Source: Pseudomonadota bacterium
GTDB taxonomy: Bacteria; Pseudomonadota; Gammaproteobacteria; Steroidobacterales; Steroidobacteraceae
Reading direction: 5' to 3'
Assembly: GCA_021815905.1 (NCBI GenBank)
Contig: JAKAZP010000025.1
Span: 1 to 12,944, forward strand
Length of the DNA stretch: 12,944 bases
Shown: piece by piece, positions 1-6,904 of the stretch
Numbering within the stretch: the stretch's first letter is position 1
Layout: each line of letters starts with the position of its first letter
Made by a program: the position numbers and the translations under genes
Notes under the pieces: model-generated
Databases searched by the model: none
Seen by the model: the letters and a program-made list of their open reading frames with translations, nothing else
What the model was told of the DNA's origin: nothing

Positions 1-547
<547 letters not shown>

Positions 548-556
548 CGCCCGAGA

Positions 557-572
557 GGCGCGGCGCCGCGCC
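557..572. terminator. Perfect 16-bp GC palindrome between convergent leuB and metB; possible bidirectional terminator
   Basis: The sequence GGCGCGGCGCCGCGCC is its own reverse complement and fills the middle of the 34-bp gap between the leuB and metB stop codons. It could fold as a 6-bp all-GC stem with a 4-nt loop on either transcript. No T-run follows on either strand, so an intrinsic terminator is only a guess. In DNA this GC-rich such a palindrome can also arise by chance. Confidence 0.35.
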
Positions 573-581
573 GCGCTCGAT

Positions 582-1802
582 TCAGCAGGCGACCGGAAGC
601 GCCTCCAGCCGGCGCGCCGAGGCGCACGCGCGCGCGGCCCGCTCGAGCGCCGCGGCGAGATCGGCCCTGAGATCCTCGAGCGCCTCGATCCCGATCGACA
701 GCCGGATCAGGCCGTCGACCAGACCCGCCTTGTGCCGCGCCGCCGGATCCATGGCGGCGTGAGTCATCGTGGCCGGATGCGCGATGAGACTCTCGACCCC
801 GCCCAGGGACTCCGCCAGCGAGAAGCAGGTGAGATCGCAGACGAATGCGCGCACCGCATCGTGACCTCCCTCGAGCTCCGCGGTGACGATGGCGCCGAAG
901 CCGCGCTGCTGGCGCCGCGCGAGCTCATGCCCCGGATGCGTCGGCAGGCCCGGGTAGAGCACCCGGCGGACGCCCGGCTGCGCGGCGAGCCACTGCGCGA
1001 GCGCGAGCGCGTTGCGCCCGTGCTGCTCGAGTCTCACGTGCAGCGTGCGCAGGCCCCGGAGCGTCAGGAAGCTGTCGAACGGCGCGCCCGTCAGCCCCAG
1101 GCAGTTGGCCCACCAGATGAGCTGCTCGTGCAGCTCCCGGTCGCGGGCGACCACGGCGCCACCGACCACGTCGCTGTGGCCGTTCAGGTACTTGGTGGTC
1201 GAGTGCACCACGAGATCCGCGCCGAGGGCGAGCGGCTGCTGCCACGCGGGCGAGAGGAAGGTGTTGTCGACGGCGACGCGCGCACCGGCGGCGTGCCCGA
1301 GCGCCGCGAAGCGCTCGATGTCCGTGATCCGCAGCAGCGGATTGCTCGGTGTCTCGATCCACAGCAGCGCCGCGGGCCGCGCGAGCGCCGCCTCGACGGC
1401 CGCGGGGTCGGCGAAATCGACGAACTCGACCTCCCGCTCGCCGCGGCGGCGCCACGCATCGAACAGACGATACGTGCCGCCGTAACAATCGTGCGGCGCC
1501 ACGATGCGCGCGCCGCAGGGCACGAGGTGCCCGACCAGCGTGATGGCCGCCATGCCGGTGGCCGTCACGACCGCGCCGGCGCCGAGCTCGAGCTCCGCGA
1601 TCGCCTGCGCGAGCAGATCGCGCGTGGGATTGCCGCTGCGCGTGTAGTCGTAGGCGCGCTTCTCGCCGAAGGCGCGGAACGCGAACGTGGAAGTCAGATG
1701 AATCGGCGGCACCACCGCGCCGGTCACCTCGTCGGCCTCGAGGCCCGCCCGGACGGTCTGGGTGACCTGACTCGCGCCCGTGCGGCGTTTCGGCTTGCTC
1801 AT
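582..1802 (-). CDS. metB: Cystathionine gamma-synthase family PLP enzyme
   Basis: This is a 406-residue Cys/Met-metabolism PLP enzyme. It likely condenses an O-acylated homoserine with cysteine to give cystathionine in methionine synthesis. The fold-type I signatures are all present: YDYTRSGNPT (51-60), whose Tyr and Arg reach the partner subunit's PLP phosphate; Asp179 in VDNTF, contacting the pyridine nitrogen; the PLP-binding Lys204 in STTKYLNGHSDVVGG; and SLGGVESL near 332. The length matches MetB (about 386 in E. coli) and is shorter than typical O-acetylhomoserine sulfhydrylases (about 430). The ATG at 1802 lies 3 nt after the metX stop, with a GGGGAG stretch upstream inside metX, so the two genes are almost certainly co-transcribed and co-regulated. 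Sequence alone does not cleanly separate gamma-synthase from gamma-lyase or direct sulfhydrylase. The metX partner and SAM-riboswitch control favour a biosynthetic role. Confidence 0.9.
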   Translation of the reverse strand: MSKPKRRTGASQVTQTVRAGLEADEVTGAVVPPIHLTSTFAFRAFGEKRAYDYTRSGNPTRDLLAQAIAELELGAGAVVTATGMAAITLVGHLVPCGARIVAPHDCYGGTYRLFDAWRRRGEREVEFVDFADPAAVEAALARPAALLWIETPSNPLLRITDIERFAALGHAAGARVAVDNTFLSPAWQQPLALGADLVVHSTTKYLNGHSDVVGGAVVARDRELHEQLIWWANCLGLTGAPFDSFLTLRGLRTLHVRLEQHGRNALALAQWLAAQPGVRRVLYPGLPTHPGHELARRQQRGFGAIVTAELEGGHDAVRAFVCDLTCFSLAESLGGVESLIAHPATMTHAAMDPAARHKAGLVDGLIRLSIGIEALEDLRADLAAALERAARACASARRLEALPVAC

Positions 1803-1805
1803 GTC

Positions 1806-2885
1806 TCAATTACTCCCCAGCGCCGCGGCGAGCACGCCCCGGAGCTGCTGTGATTCCTTCAGGAATCCGTCGTGCCCATAAATCGATGAGATCTCGTGCA
1901 GGTGCGCCGCGCGGATGCGCGCGACCATGGCGCGCACGTCGCCGAGGGGCACGAGCTGATCCTCGCGAATCGCGACGGCGGTGGTCGGGACGAAGATCCG
2001 GCCGGCATCCACGCGATGCAGGTCGATCGACTCCGACAGGCACAGGAACGCCGCGGCATGATGCCGCTCGGCATAGTCCCGCCCGCGCGCCTTGAGGTAA
2101 CGCTCCACGGGAAACACGAAGCGCCCGTCCTCGAGCGAGGGCGGCGCGGCGAAGCGGGCGGCGAACTCCTCGCCCGTACGATAGGTCGTCATGGCGAGCG
2201 CCCGGGCGAGCTCGAGACCCTGTGCGGGCCGCCCGCCCTCGGCGCCGAGGCGCACGATGTCGCGCTCGATGCTGCGCCAGGCGACGGCAAGCGGATTCGG
2301 GCGATCGGCGGCGCAGAGCACGATGAGCTGGCCGACCCGCTCCGGATATCGCTCGGCGAAGGCGAGCGCCACCATGCCGCCGTAGGAGCCGCCGGCGATG
2401 GCGCGCAGCGCCTTCACGCCGAGGTGATTGACGAGGCGCAGGAGCAGCTCGGCCTGGTCGTAGCTCGAGACGCTCGGAAAGGGCTCGAGGGCCTTCGGGC
2501 CGGTCGTCTCGCCGGAGCCGCCGAGGTAATCGAAGCTCAGCACCCGGTAGCGGGCGGTGTCGAGCGCGCCATCCGCCCGAGCGACCTCGGACCACCAGCT
2601 TTCGCGCGGATTCTCGGTGAGGCACACGCGCCGCCCGGCCGAGATCCCCCCGAGGGCGCAGATCACGGGCGCGTGAGCGGGGCCCACCAGGCGCCAGGCG
2701 AGCCGCACATTCGCGAGCCGCCCGCCGTGATGCAGCCGCAGCTCTCCGGGGACCTGGAGCACCCCTTCCCGCAGCGGGGCGTCGCCCGCGTGCGCGACGG
2801 ATGCGGTCCAGCCTCCCGGGGAAACAGGGACCGGCTCGACGGTGGCGTTCATTGAAGGCTCCGCAAATGTCAGGCTCGTTCTCAT
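1806..2885 (-). CDS. metX: Homoserine O-acyltransferase, MetX family (acetyl or succinyl donor unresolved)
   Basis: This is an alpha/beta-hydrolase fold protein of 359 residues that transfers an acyl group from acyl-CoA to homoserine, the committing step of methionine synthesis. The nucleophile elbow is GGSYGGMVAL, with Ser167. The other triad members are Asp309 in REDQLVP and His338 in YGHDGFL. CALGGISAGRR (76-86) fits the oxyanion/substrate loop of the Xanthomonas-type group, where classical MetX has a different loop. I chose the ATG at 2883-2885 because GGAGG sits 5 nt upstream. A TTG at 2951 would extend the frame into the riboswitch leader and is unlikely. A second ATG at 2850-2852 with a weaker GGAG is possible. 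The gene is first in a metX-metB operon behind a SAM-I riboswitch. Donor specificity cannot be read here. Confidence 0.9.
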   Translation of the reverse strand: MRTSLTFAEPSMNATVEPVPVSPGGWTASVAHAGDAPLREGVLQVPGELRLHHGGRLANVRLAWRLVGPAHAPVICALGGISAGRRVCLTENPRESWWSEVARADGALDTARYRVLSFDYLGGSGETTGPKALEPFPSVSSYDQAELLLRLVNHLGVKALRAIAGGSYGGMVALAFAERYPERVGQLIVLCAADRPNPLAVAWRSIERDIVRLGAEGGRPAQGLELARALAMTTYRTGEEFAARFAAPPSLEDGRFVFPVERYLKARGRDYAERHHAAAFLCLSESIDLHRVDAGRIFVPTTAVAIREDQLVPLGDVRAMVARIRAAHLHEISSIYGHDGFLKESQQLRGVLAAALGSN

Positions 2886-2893
2886 CGAGCCCT

Positions 2894-2924
2894 CCGGCGG
2901 AGCGCCCGCCGGGAATCCGGCGGG
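2894..2924 (-). promoter_or_regulatory. Expression platform of metX: two mutually exclusive hairpins, one covering the ribosome binding site
   Basis: On the metX transcript an 8-bp perfect hairpin CCCGCCGG/CCGGCGGG (2917-2924 with 2905-2912, loop ATTC) is followed after 4 nt by CCGCCGGAGG, which includes the Shine-Dalgarno GGAGG. The middle element CCGGCGG can instead pair with the third element CCGCCGG (2894-2900), giving a 7-bp stem with a 5-nt loop that buries the first bases of the Shine-Dalgarno. The same segment therefore serves either a harmless hairpin or a sequestering one. There is no U-run, so control at translation rather than termination is inferred. How SAM binding chooses between the folds is not visible. 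Confidence 0.6.
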
Positions 2925-2978
2925 TCTGTCGCATCCATCCCCGCCGCCCAAGGCCAGGCAGCGTGGCTACGCGAACCG

Positions 2979-3113
2979 CTCATCTGTCGACCCGGAGCGT
3001 CACCCTCGACGGGGCGCGCACCGAATCGCAGGAGTTGGCACCTTGTCCAGGATGGTTGGGCCTGGCGGTTGCCCCGGCGTCTAAGGGCCTATCCCTCAGC
3101 CGGTCTCGATGAG
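2979..3113 (-). promoter_or_regulatory. SAM-I (S-box) riboswitch aptamer in the metX-metB leader
   Basis: Read on the minus strand, this region contains the S-box core in order. P1 5' strand is CTCATC (3113-3108). P2 is CCGGC/GCCGG (3103-3099 with 3078-3074), enclosing the kink-turn-like block TGAGGGATAGGCCC (3098-3085). Then come GGGGCAACC (3075-3067), P3 CCAGG/CCTGG with a 9-nt loop (3065-3047), and the junction AAGGTGCCAACTCCTGC (3044-3028). The P1 3' strand lies in ACAGATGAG (GATGAG 2984-2979), perfectly complementary to CTCATC. These blocks match the known SAM-I consensus in sequence, order and pairing. The P4 arm is long, occupying about 2985-3030. A promoter places transcription start at the base just before P1, and metX starts 94 nt after P1 closes. 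The expected effect is lower metX-metB expression when S-adenosylmethionine is abundant. Confidence 0.94.
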
Positions 3114-3120
3114 TGCCGCG

Positions 3121-3150
3121 AGTGTAGGGTGCGCGAATGCAACACGTCAA
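3121..3150 (-). promoter_or_regulatory. Sigma70-type promoter of the metX-metB operon
   Basis: On the minus strand TTGACG (3150-3145, five of six consensus bases) and TACACT (3126-3121, four of six) are separated by 18 nt. The predicted start, 7 nt past the -10 box, is A3114, immediately before the first base of riboswitch stem P1. The riboswitch would thus begin at the 5' end of the transcript, which supports both calls. Confidence 0.7.
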
Positions 3151-3183
3151 GCGGCGCCCTGCCCGGCCGGCGCCCGCGGGCGG

Positions 3184-3211
3184 CTGGCGCTTCCCGCCCG
3201 ATCATGATAAT
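3184..3211 (+). promoter_or_regulatory. Candidate promoter of the hisR-his operon
   Basis: GATAAT at 3206-3211 matches the sigma70 -10 consensus at five of six positions. The best -35-like hexamer, CTGGCG at 3184-3189, is weak (three of six, 16-nt spacing). A start near 3218 would fall inside the palindromic operator at 3209-3232, as expected for a repressor site. It would leave a leader of only about 20 nt before the hisR ATG. Other AT-rich hexamers in the same stretch (TACTAT 3213-3218, TATTAC 3224-3229) could serve instead. Confidence 0.4.
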
Positions 3212-3232
3212 GTACTATCACGCTATTACATT
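3209..3232 (+). promoter_or_regulatory. TrpR-like palindromic operator in front of hisR
   Basis: This 24-bp imperfect palindrome has perfect 6-bp arms AATGTA and TACATT plus further symmetric bases inside, making nine of twelve half-site positions symmetric. Its inner 18 bp begin GTACTA and end TATTAC. Compared with the E. coli TrpR consensus GTACTAGTTAACTAGTAC, 12 of 18 positions agree, all six of the left half among them. It lies 8 bp before the hisR start and overlaps the likely promoter. The natural reading is a binding site through which the TrpR-family protein encoded next represses its own operon. The palindrome is seen; the binding is inferred. Confidence 0.68.
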
Positions 3233-3240
3233 GGAATGTG

Positions 3241-3621
3241 ATGAAATCCCACCGCAGCCTCACGCCCCGCCAGGAGGCGCTCGCCGAGCGCAGGCTTTAC
3301 GCCGCCATCGCGACGTTGCGCACCGCGGAGGAGGCGCGCGCGTTCCTGCGCGACCTGTGCACCCCCGCGGAGCTGCAGGCGATGGCCGACCGCTGGGCGG
3401 TCGTCGACTATCTCGGCCGGGGCCTTCCCTATCGCGAGATCCACCGCCTGACCGGGGTCAGCGTCACGACCATCGGTCGGGTCGCGCGCTTTCTCGCCGC
3501 CGGCAACGGCGGCTACGCGCTCGCATCCGGCAGGCTCGCAACACCCGCCGAGTCCGCCTCGCCCGGCCAGGGGAGCGAGGGCGAGCCGCGGCGGCGCGGC
3601 GAGGCGACCCGCCATGGATGA
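3241..3621 (+). CDS. hisR: TrpR-family (YerC/YecD, HisR-type) transcriptional regulator heading the his operon
   Basis: This is a small 126-residue DNA-binding protein of the Trp-repressor superfamily. The diagnostic stretch DLCTPAELQAMADRW (38-52) is followed by the helix-turn-helix GLPYREIHRLTGVSVTTIGR (61-80) and the closing GNGGY (88-92), all typical of the YerC/YecD group. Relatives are about 100 residues long. The last 25 or so here form a low-complexity Ser/Gly/Arg tail and look non-conserved. The ATG at 3241 is preferred, with GGA 5 nt upstream; a GTG directly before it at 3238 is equally in frame. The gene overlaps hisG by 8 bp. Position in the operon and the palindrome just upstream imply an autoregulated repressor of histidine synthesis, probably with histidine as corepressor by analogy with TrpR. 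The family is certain; function and effector are inferred. Confidence 0.88.
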   Translation: MKSHRSLTPRQEALAERRLYAAIATLRTAEEARAFLRDLCTPAELQAMADRWAVVDYLGRGLPYREIHRLTGVSVTTIGRVARFLAAGNGGYALASGRLATPAESASPGQGSEGEPRRRGEATRHG

Positions 3622-4510
3622 GCCGAGACTGAAGCTCGCGATCCAGAAATCCGGACGGCTGACGGAGCCCTCGCTCGAGCTCCTCAAGCACTGCGGCCTG
3701 AACGTCTCCCGCGGCAAGGACCAGCTCATGGCCTATGGCGAGAACATGCCGCTCGATGTCCTGTTCGTGCGCGATGACGACATCCCGGACCTGGTGCAGG
3801 AGGATGTGTGCGATCTCGGGCTGGTGGGACGCAACGTGCTCGAGGAGAAGCGCCTCGAGCTCGCCGCTCGCGGTCAAGCGGCGCGCTTCGAGCCGGTGCG
3901 GACGCTCGATTTCGGCCGCTGCCGGCTCGCGCTCGCCGTGCCCGAAGGTGTCGCGTTCGAGGGCGCGCGCTCGCTTCGGGGCCGGCGGATCGCGACCACG
4001 TATCCGTATCTGCTCGGCCAGTACCTGCGCGAGCGGGACGTCGAGGCCGAGATCGTGACCCTCTCGGGCGCGGTCGAGATCGCCCCACGCCTCGGGCGCG
4101 CGGATCTCATCTGCGATCTCGTCTCGACCGGCTCGACACTCCAGGCGAACCACCTGCGCGAGGTCGAGACGGTGCTCGAGAGCCGCGCGGTGCTCATCCG
4201 CACCCCGCTCGCCCTGCCGCCGGCGAAGGACGATTGGGTGCGGCGGCTGCTGATGCGCATCGAGGGCGTGCAGCAGGTGCGCGAGAGCAAATACATCATG
4301 CTGCATGCGCCGCGCGCGGCGCTCGCTGAGATCCGCCGGCTCCTGCCCGGGAGCGAATCGCCCACCATCATCCCGCTCGAGGGTTTCCCGGACCGGGTGG
4401 CGGTGCACGCCGTCTGCCGCGAGAACGTGTTCTGGGAGACGCTCGAGAGCCTGAAGAGCGCCGGCGCGAGCGCGCTGCTCGTGCTGCCCGTCGAGAAGAT
4501 GCTGGCCTGA
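3614..4510 (+). CDS. hisG: ATP phosphoribosyltransferase, long form
   Basis: This enzyme catalyses the first committed step of histidine synthesis, joining ATP and PRPP to give phosphoribosyl-ATP. At 298 residues it is the long, self-sufficient form, matching the E. coli length (299), so no HisZ subunit is needed. Visible features are the N-terminal KLAIQKSGRL; LDVLFVRDDDIPDLV (47-61); the PRPP-binding loop DLVSTGST (168-175); and a C-terminal ACT-like regulatory domain from about residue 226, beginning YIMLHAP, where histidine binds in long-form enzymes. Feedback inhibition by histidine is therefore expected. The ATG at 3614 lies inside the end of hisR (8-bp overlap) and hisD follows after 4 bp. 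No expected motif is missing. Confidence 0.97.
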   Translation: MDEPRLKLAIQKSGRLTEPSLELLKHCGLNVSRGKDQLMAYGENMPLDVLFVRDDDIPDLVQEDVCDLGLVGRNVLEEKRLELAARGQAARFEPVRTLDFGRCRLALAVPEGVAFEGARSLRGRRIATTYPYLLGQYLRERDVEAEIVTLSGAVEIAPRLGRADLICDLVSTGSTLQANHLREVETVLESRAVLIRTPLALPPAKDDWVRRLLMRIEGVQQVRESKYIMLHAPRAALAEIRRLLPGSESPTIIPLEGFPDRVAVHAVCRENVFWETLESLKSAGASALLVLPVEKMLA

Positions 4511-4514
4511 GATC

Positions 4515-5852
4515 ATGCGCATTCTCAACTGGAGCGCGCTCGAGGAGCGCGAGCGCCGCGCGGCGCTCGCGCGGCCGGCGCAGGACTCGCGCGGGGAAGT
4601 CGACGCCGTGGCGCGGGAGGTGATCGCCGCGGTCAGGGCGCGGGGCGATGAGGCGCTGAGGAGCGCGACGCGGCGGTTCGACGGGGTGGAGCTCGGGGCG
4701 CTGGCGGTGGGCCCGCGGGAGCTCGAGGACGCCGAGCGCGCGCTCTCGAGCGGGCAGCGCGCCGCGCTCGAGCGCGCGATCGAGAACGTCGAGCGCTTCC
4801 ATCGCGCGCAGCGCATCGAGAGCCTCTCGCTGGAGACCACGCCCGGGGTGCGCTGCGAGCGCATCGTGCGGCCCATCTCCGCCGTCGGCCTGTACGTGCC
4901 CGCGGGCTCGGCCGCCCTGCCCTCCGCGGTCGTCATGCTCGCGGTGCCGGCCCGCATCGCCGGCTGTCCCCGGCGCGTGCTGTGCACTGCGCCCGCGCGC
5001 GATGGTCGCGCCAATCCCGCGGTGCTCGCCGCGGCGCGCCTCTGCGGCATCGGCACGATCTTCAAGCTCGGTGGCGCGCAGGCCATCGCCGCGCTCGCGT
5101 ACGGGACCGAGTCGGTGCCGAAAGTCGACAAGATCTTCGGACCCGGCAACGCCTGGGTCACCGCCGCCAAGCAGGCGGTGGCGGCCGACGCCGAGGGCGC
5201 CGCCTGCGACCTGCCCGCGGGACCCTCCGAGGTGCTGGTGATCGCCGACGACAGCGCCGACGCCGCCTTCGTGGCCGCCGACCTGCTCGCGCAGGCCGAG
5301 CACGACGTGCAGGCGCAGGCGATTCTGGTGACGCCGAGCCGCGCTCTGGCGGAGGCCGTGAGCGATGAAGTGCGCACGCAGTCGGGCGCGCTGTCGCGCC
5401 GCTCGATACTCGAGCGATCGCTCGCGGCGAGCCGCTGCATCCTGGTTCCCGACCTCCCCGCGGCGCTCGAGGTCGCCAACGCCTACGCGCCCGAGCATCT
5501 GATCCTCGAGGTGCGGGAGCCCCGACGCTGGCTCGAGCGGGTGGAAAGCGCCGGCTCGGTGTTTCTCGGCGCCTGGTCGCCGGAGCCGATGGGCGACTAC
5601 TGCTCGGGCACGAACCACGTATTGCCCACCTACGGCCACGCGCGCGCGTACAGCGGGCTCTCGGTGCTGGATTTCGTCAAGCGCATCACGGTCCAGGAGC
5701 TCTCGCCCGAGGGCCTGAGCGCGCTCGGTCCGGTGGCGCTCGAGCTGGCGCGCCTGGAGGGCCTCGATGCGCACGCGGCCGCCGTCAGCCGGCGGCTCGA
5801 TGCCCTCGGGATCGCGCATCGGTCGGTTGCCGGGCGCGGGAGCGGCTCGTGA
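4515..5852 (+). CDS. hisD: Histidinol dehydrogenase
   Basis: This is the zinc-dependent enzyme of the last two steps, oxidising L-histidinol to histidine with two NAD+. At 445 residues the chain aligns almost without gaps to E. coli HisD (434): zinc ligands Gln260, His263, Asp361 and His420, and the catalytic pair Glu327-His328 in APEHLIL, each sit one position past the E. coli numbers. GPGNAWVTAAKQAV (209-222) and AGPSEVLVIADDSAD (235-249) are the family signature. The ATG at 4515 comes 4 bp after the hisG stop, with only a weak Shine-Dalgarno, so translation is probably coupled to hisG. The stop overlaps the hisC start as GTGA. Confidence 0.97.
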   Translation: MRILNWSALEERERRAALARPAQDSRGEVDAVAREVIAAVRARGDEALRSATRRFDGVELGALAVGPRELEDAERALSSGQRAALERAIENVERFHRAQRIESLSLETTPGVRCERIVRPISAVGLYVPAGSAALPSAVVMLAVPARIAGCPRRVLCTAPARDGRANPAVLAAARLCGIGTIFKLGGAQAIAALAYGTESVPKVDKIFGPGNAWVTAAKQAVAADAEGAACDLPAGPSEVLVIADDSADAAFVAADLLAQAEHDVQAQAILVTPSRALAEAVSDEVRTQSGALSRRSILERSLAASRCILVPDLPAALEVANAYAPEHLILEVREPRRWLERVESAGSVFLGAWSPEPMGDYCSGTNHVLPTYGHARAYSGLSVLDFVKRITVQELSPEGLSALGPVALELARLEGLDAHAAAVSRRLDALGIAHRSVAGRGSGS

Positions 5853-6904
5853 GCTGGGTGATGGCGCTCGCGCGGCCCGAGATCGTGGCGCTCAAGCCCT
5901 ACGAGCACGCGGCGTGGGATCCGGCGCTCGAGCGTCTGCACGCGAACGAGTTTCCCTGGCGCTCGCCCGCCGACCGGTCCGAGGCGGGACTCAACCGCTA
6001 TCCCGAGCCGCAGCCGCGGCCGCTCATCGAGCGCCTGGCGAAGCTGTATGCGGTCCCCGGGGAGTGCGTGCTCGCCGCCCGCGGCAGCGACGAGGCGATC
6101 GACCTGCTCACGCGCGCATTCTGTCGTGCCGGGCGGGACGCGGTCCTCGTGTGCCCGCCCACCTTCGGGATGTACTCCGTCAGCGCGCGCATCCAGGGCG
6201 CGGCCGTCCTCGAGGCGCCGCTGCGGGCGGGCGACGGCTTCACGCTCGATGAGGGCGCGGTGCTCGAGCGCTGCGGTCCCGAGGTCAAGCTGGTCTTCCT
6301 CTGCTCGCCCAACAATCCCACCGGAAATCTTCTCGACGAGCAGGCGCTCGGCCGGCTCGGCCGCGCCCTCATGGGCCGCGCGCTCCTCGTCGTGGACGAG
6401 GCGTACGTCGAGTTCGCCGATCGCCCGAGCCTCGCACGCTCGGTCGGTGAGCAACCGAATCTCGCGGTGCTGCGCACGCTGTCGAAGGCCTACGGACTCG
6501 CGGGCGCGCGTTGCGGCGCGCTGATCGCCGCCCCCGAGGTCGTGGCGCTGCTGCGCAAGATCATTCCGCCCTACGCCATCGCGCAGCCCACGCTGGAAGC
6601 GGTCCTCGAGCGGCTCGGCCCGCGGGCGCTCGCCGCCGCGCGCGCGGAGCTTGCGCTGCTCCTGCGCGAGCGGGAGCGGATGACGGCGGCGCTCGGGGCG
6701 CTGCCGCGGGTGCGGCGGGTGTGGCCGAGCGCGGCCAACTTCCTCCTGGTCGAGCTCGAGGATGCCGGGGAGGCGCTCGAGCGCGGGCGCCGCACCGGGC
6801 TCCTCGTCCGCGATGCCCGGGGCTACCCCGGTCTCGGCGAGGCGGTGCGCGTGACGGTCGGCACGCCCGAGCAGAACGGGCGCCTGCTGGAGGCCTGGCA
6901 ATGA
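5849..6904 (+). CDS. hisC: Histidinol-phosphate aminotransferase
   Basis: This fold-type I PLP aminotransferase converts imidazole-acetol phosphate and glutamate to histidinol phosphate. It has 351 residues, close to the usual 356. Motifs in order are HANEFPW (31-37), LNRYPEPQ (48-55), ARGSDEAIDLL (77-87), CSPNNPTGN (152-160), VVDEAYVEF (181-189) with Asp183 and Tyr186, and TLSKAYGLAGARCG (210-223) with the Schiff-base Lys213 and phosphate-binding Arg221. I chose the GTG at 5849 because it overlaps the hisD stop as GTGA and has GGGAG 6 nt upstream. An ATG four codons later (5861) is the alternative. It ends with an ATGA overlap into hisB. Confidence 0.96.
   Translation: MSWVMALARPEIVALKPYEHAAWDPALERLHANEFPWRSPADRSEAGLNRYPEPQPRPLIERLAKLYAVPGECVLAARGSDEAIDLLTRAFCRAGRDAVLVCPPTFGMYSVSARIQGAAVLEAPLRAGDGFTLDEGAVLERCGPEVKLVFLCSPNNPTGNLLDEQALGRLGRALMGRALLVVDEAYVEFADRPSLARSVGEQPNLAVLRTLSKAYGLAGARCGALIAAPEVVALLRKIIPPYAIAQPTLEAVLERLGPRALAAARAELALLLRERERMTAALGALPRVRRVWPSAANFLLVELEDAGEALERGRRTGLLVRDARGYPGLGEAVRVTVGTPEQNGRLLEAWQ

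Noticed and set aside
2886..2951. TTG at 2949-2951 as start of metX, adding 22 residues
   Set aside because: The extension is Gly/Pro-rich, unlike the family, and would run through the expression platform of the riboswitch. The ATG at 2885 has GGAGG 5 nt upstream.
3464..5479. Long minus-strand open frame of 671 codons opposite hisR, hisG and hisD
   Set aside because: It is Ala/Arg/Ser-rich with no recognisable motif, and lies antisense to hisG and hisD, whose catalytic residues are intact. Such open frames are common opposite high-GC genes.
6511..6900. Upstream extension of hisB to 6511
   Set aside because: The extra 130 residues are hisC read in another frame. The ATG at 6901 overlaps the hisC stop and begins the HAD domain at its normal distance from DRDGT.
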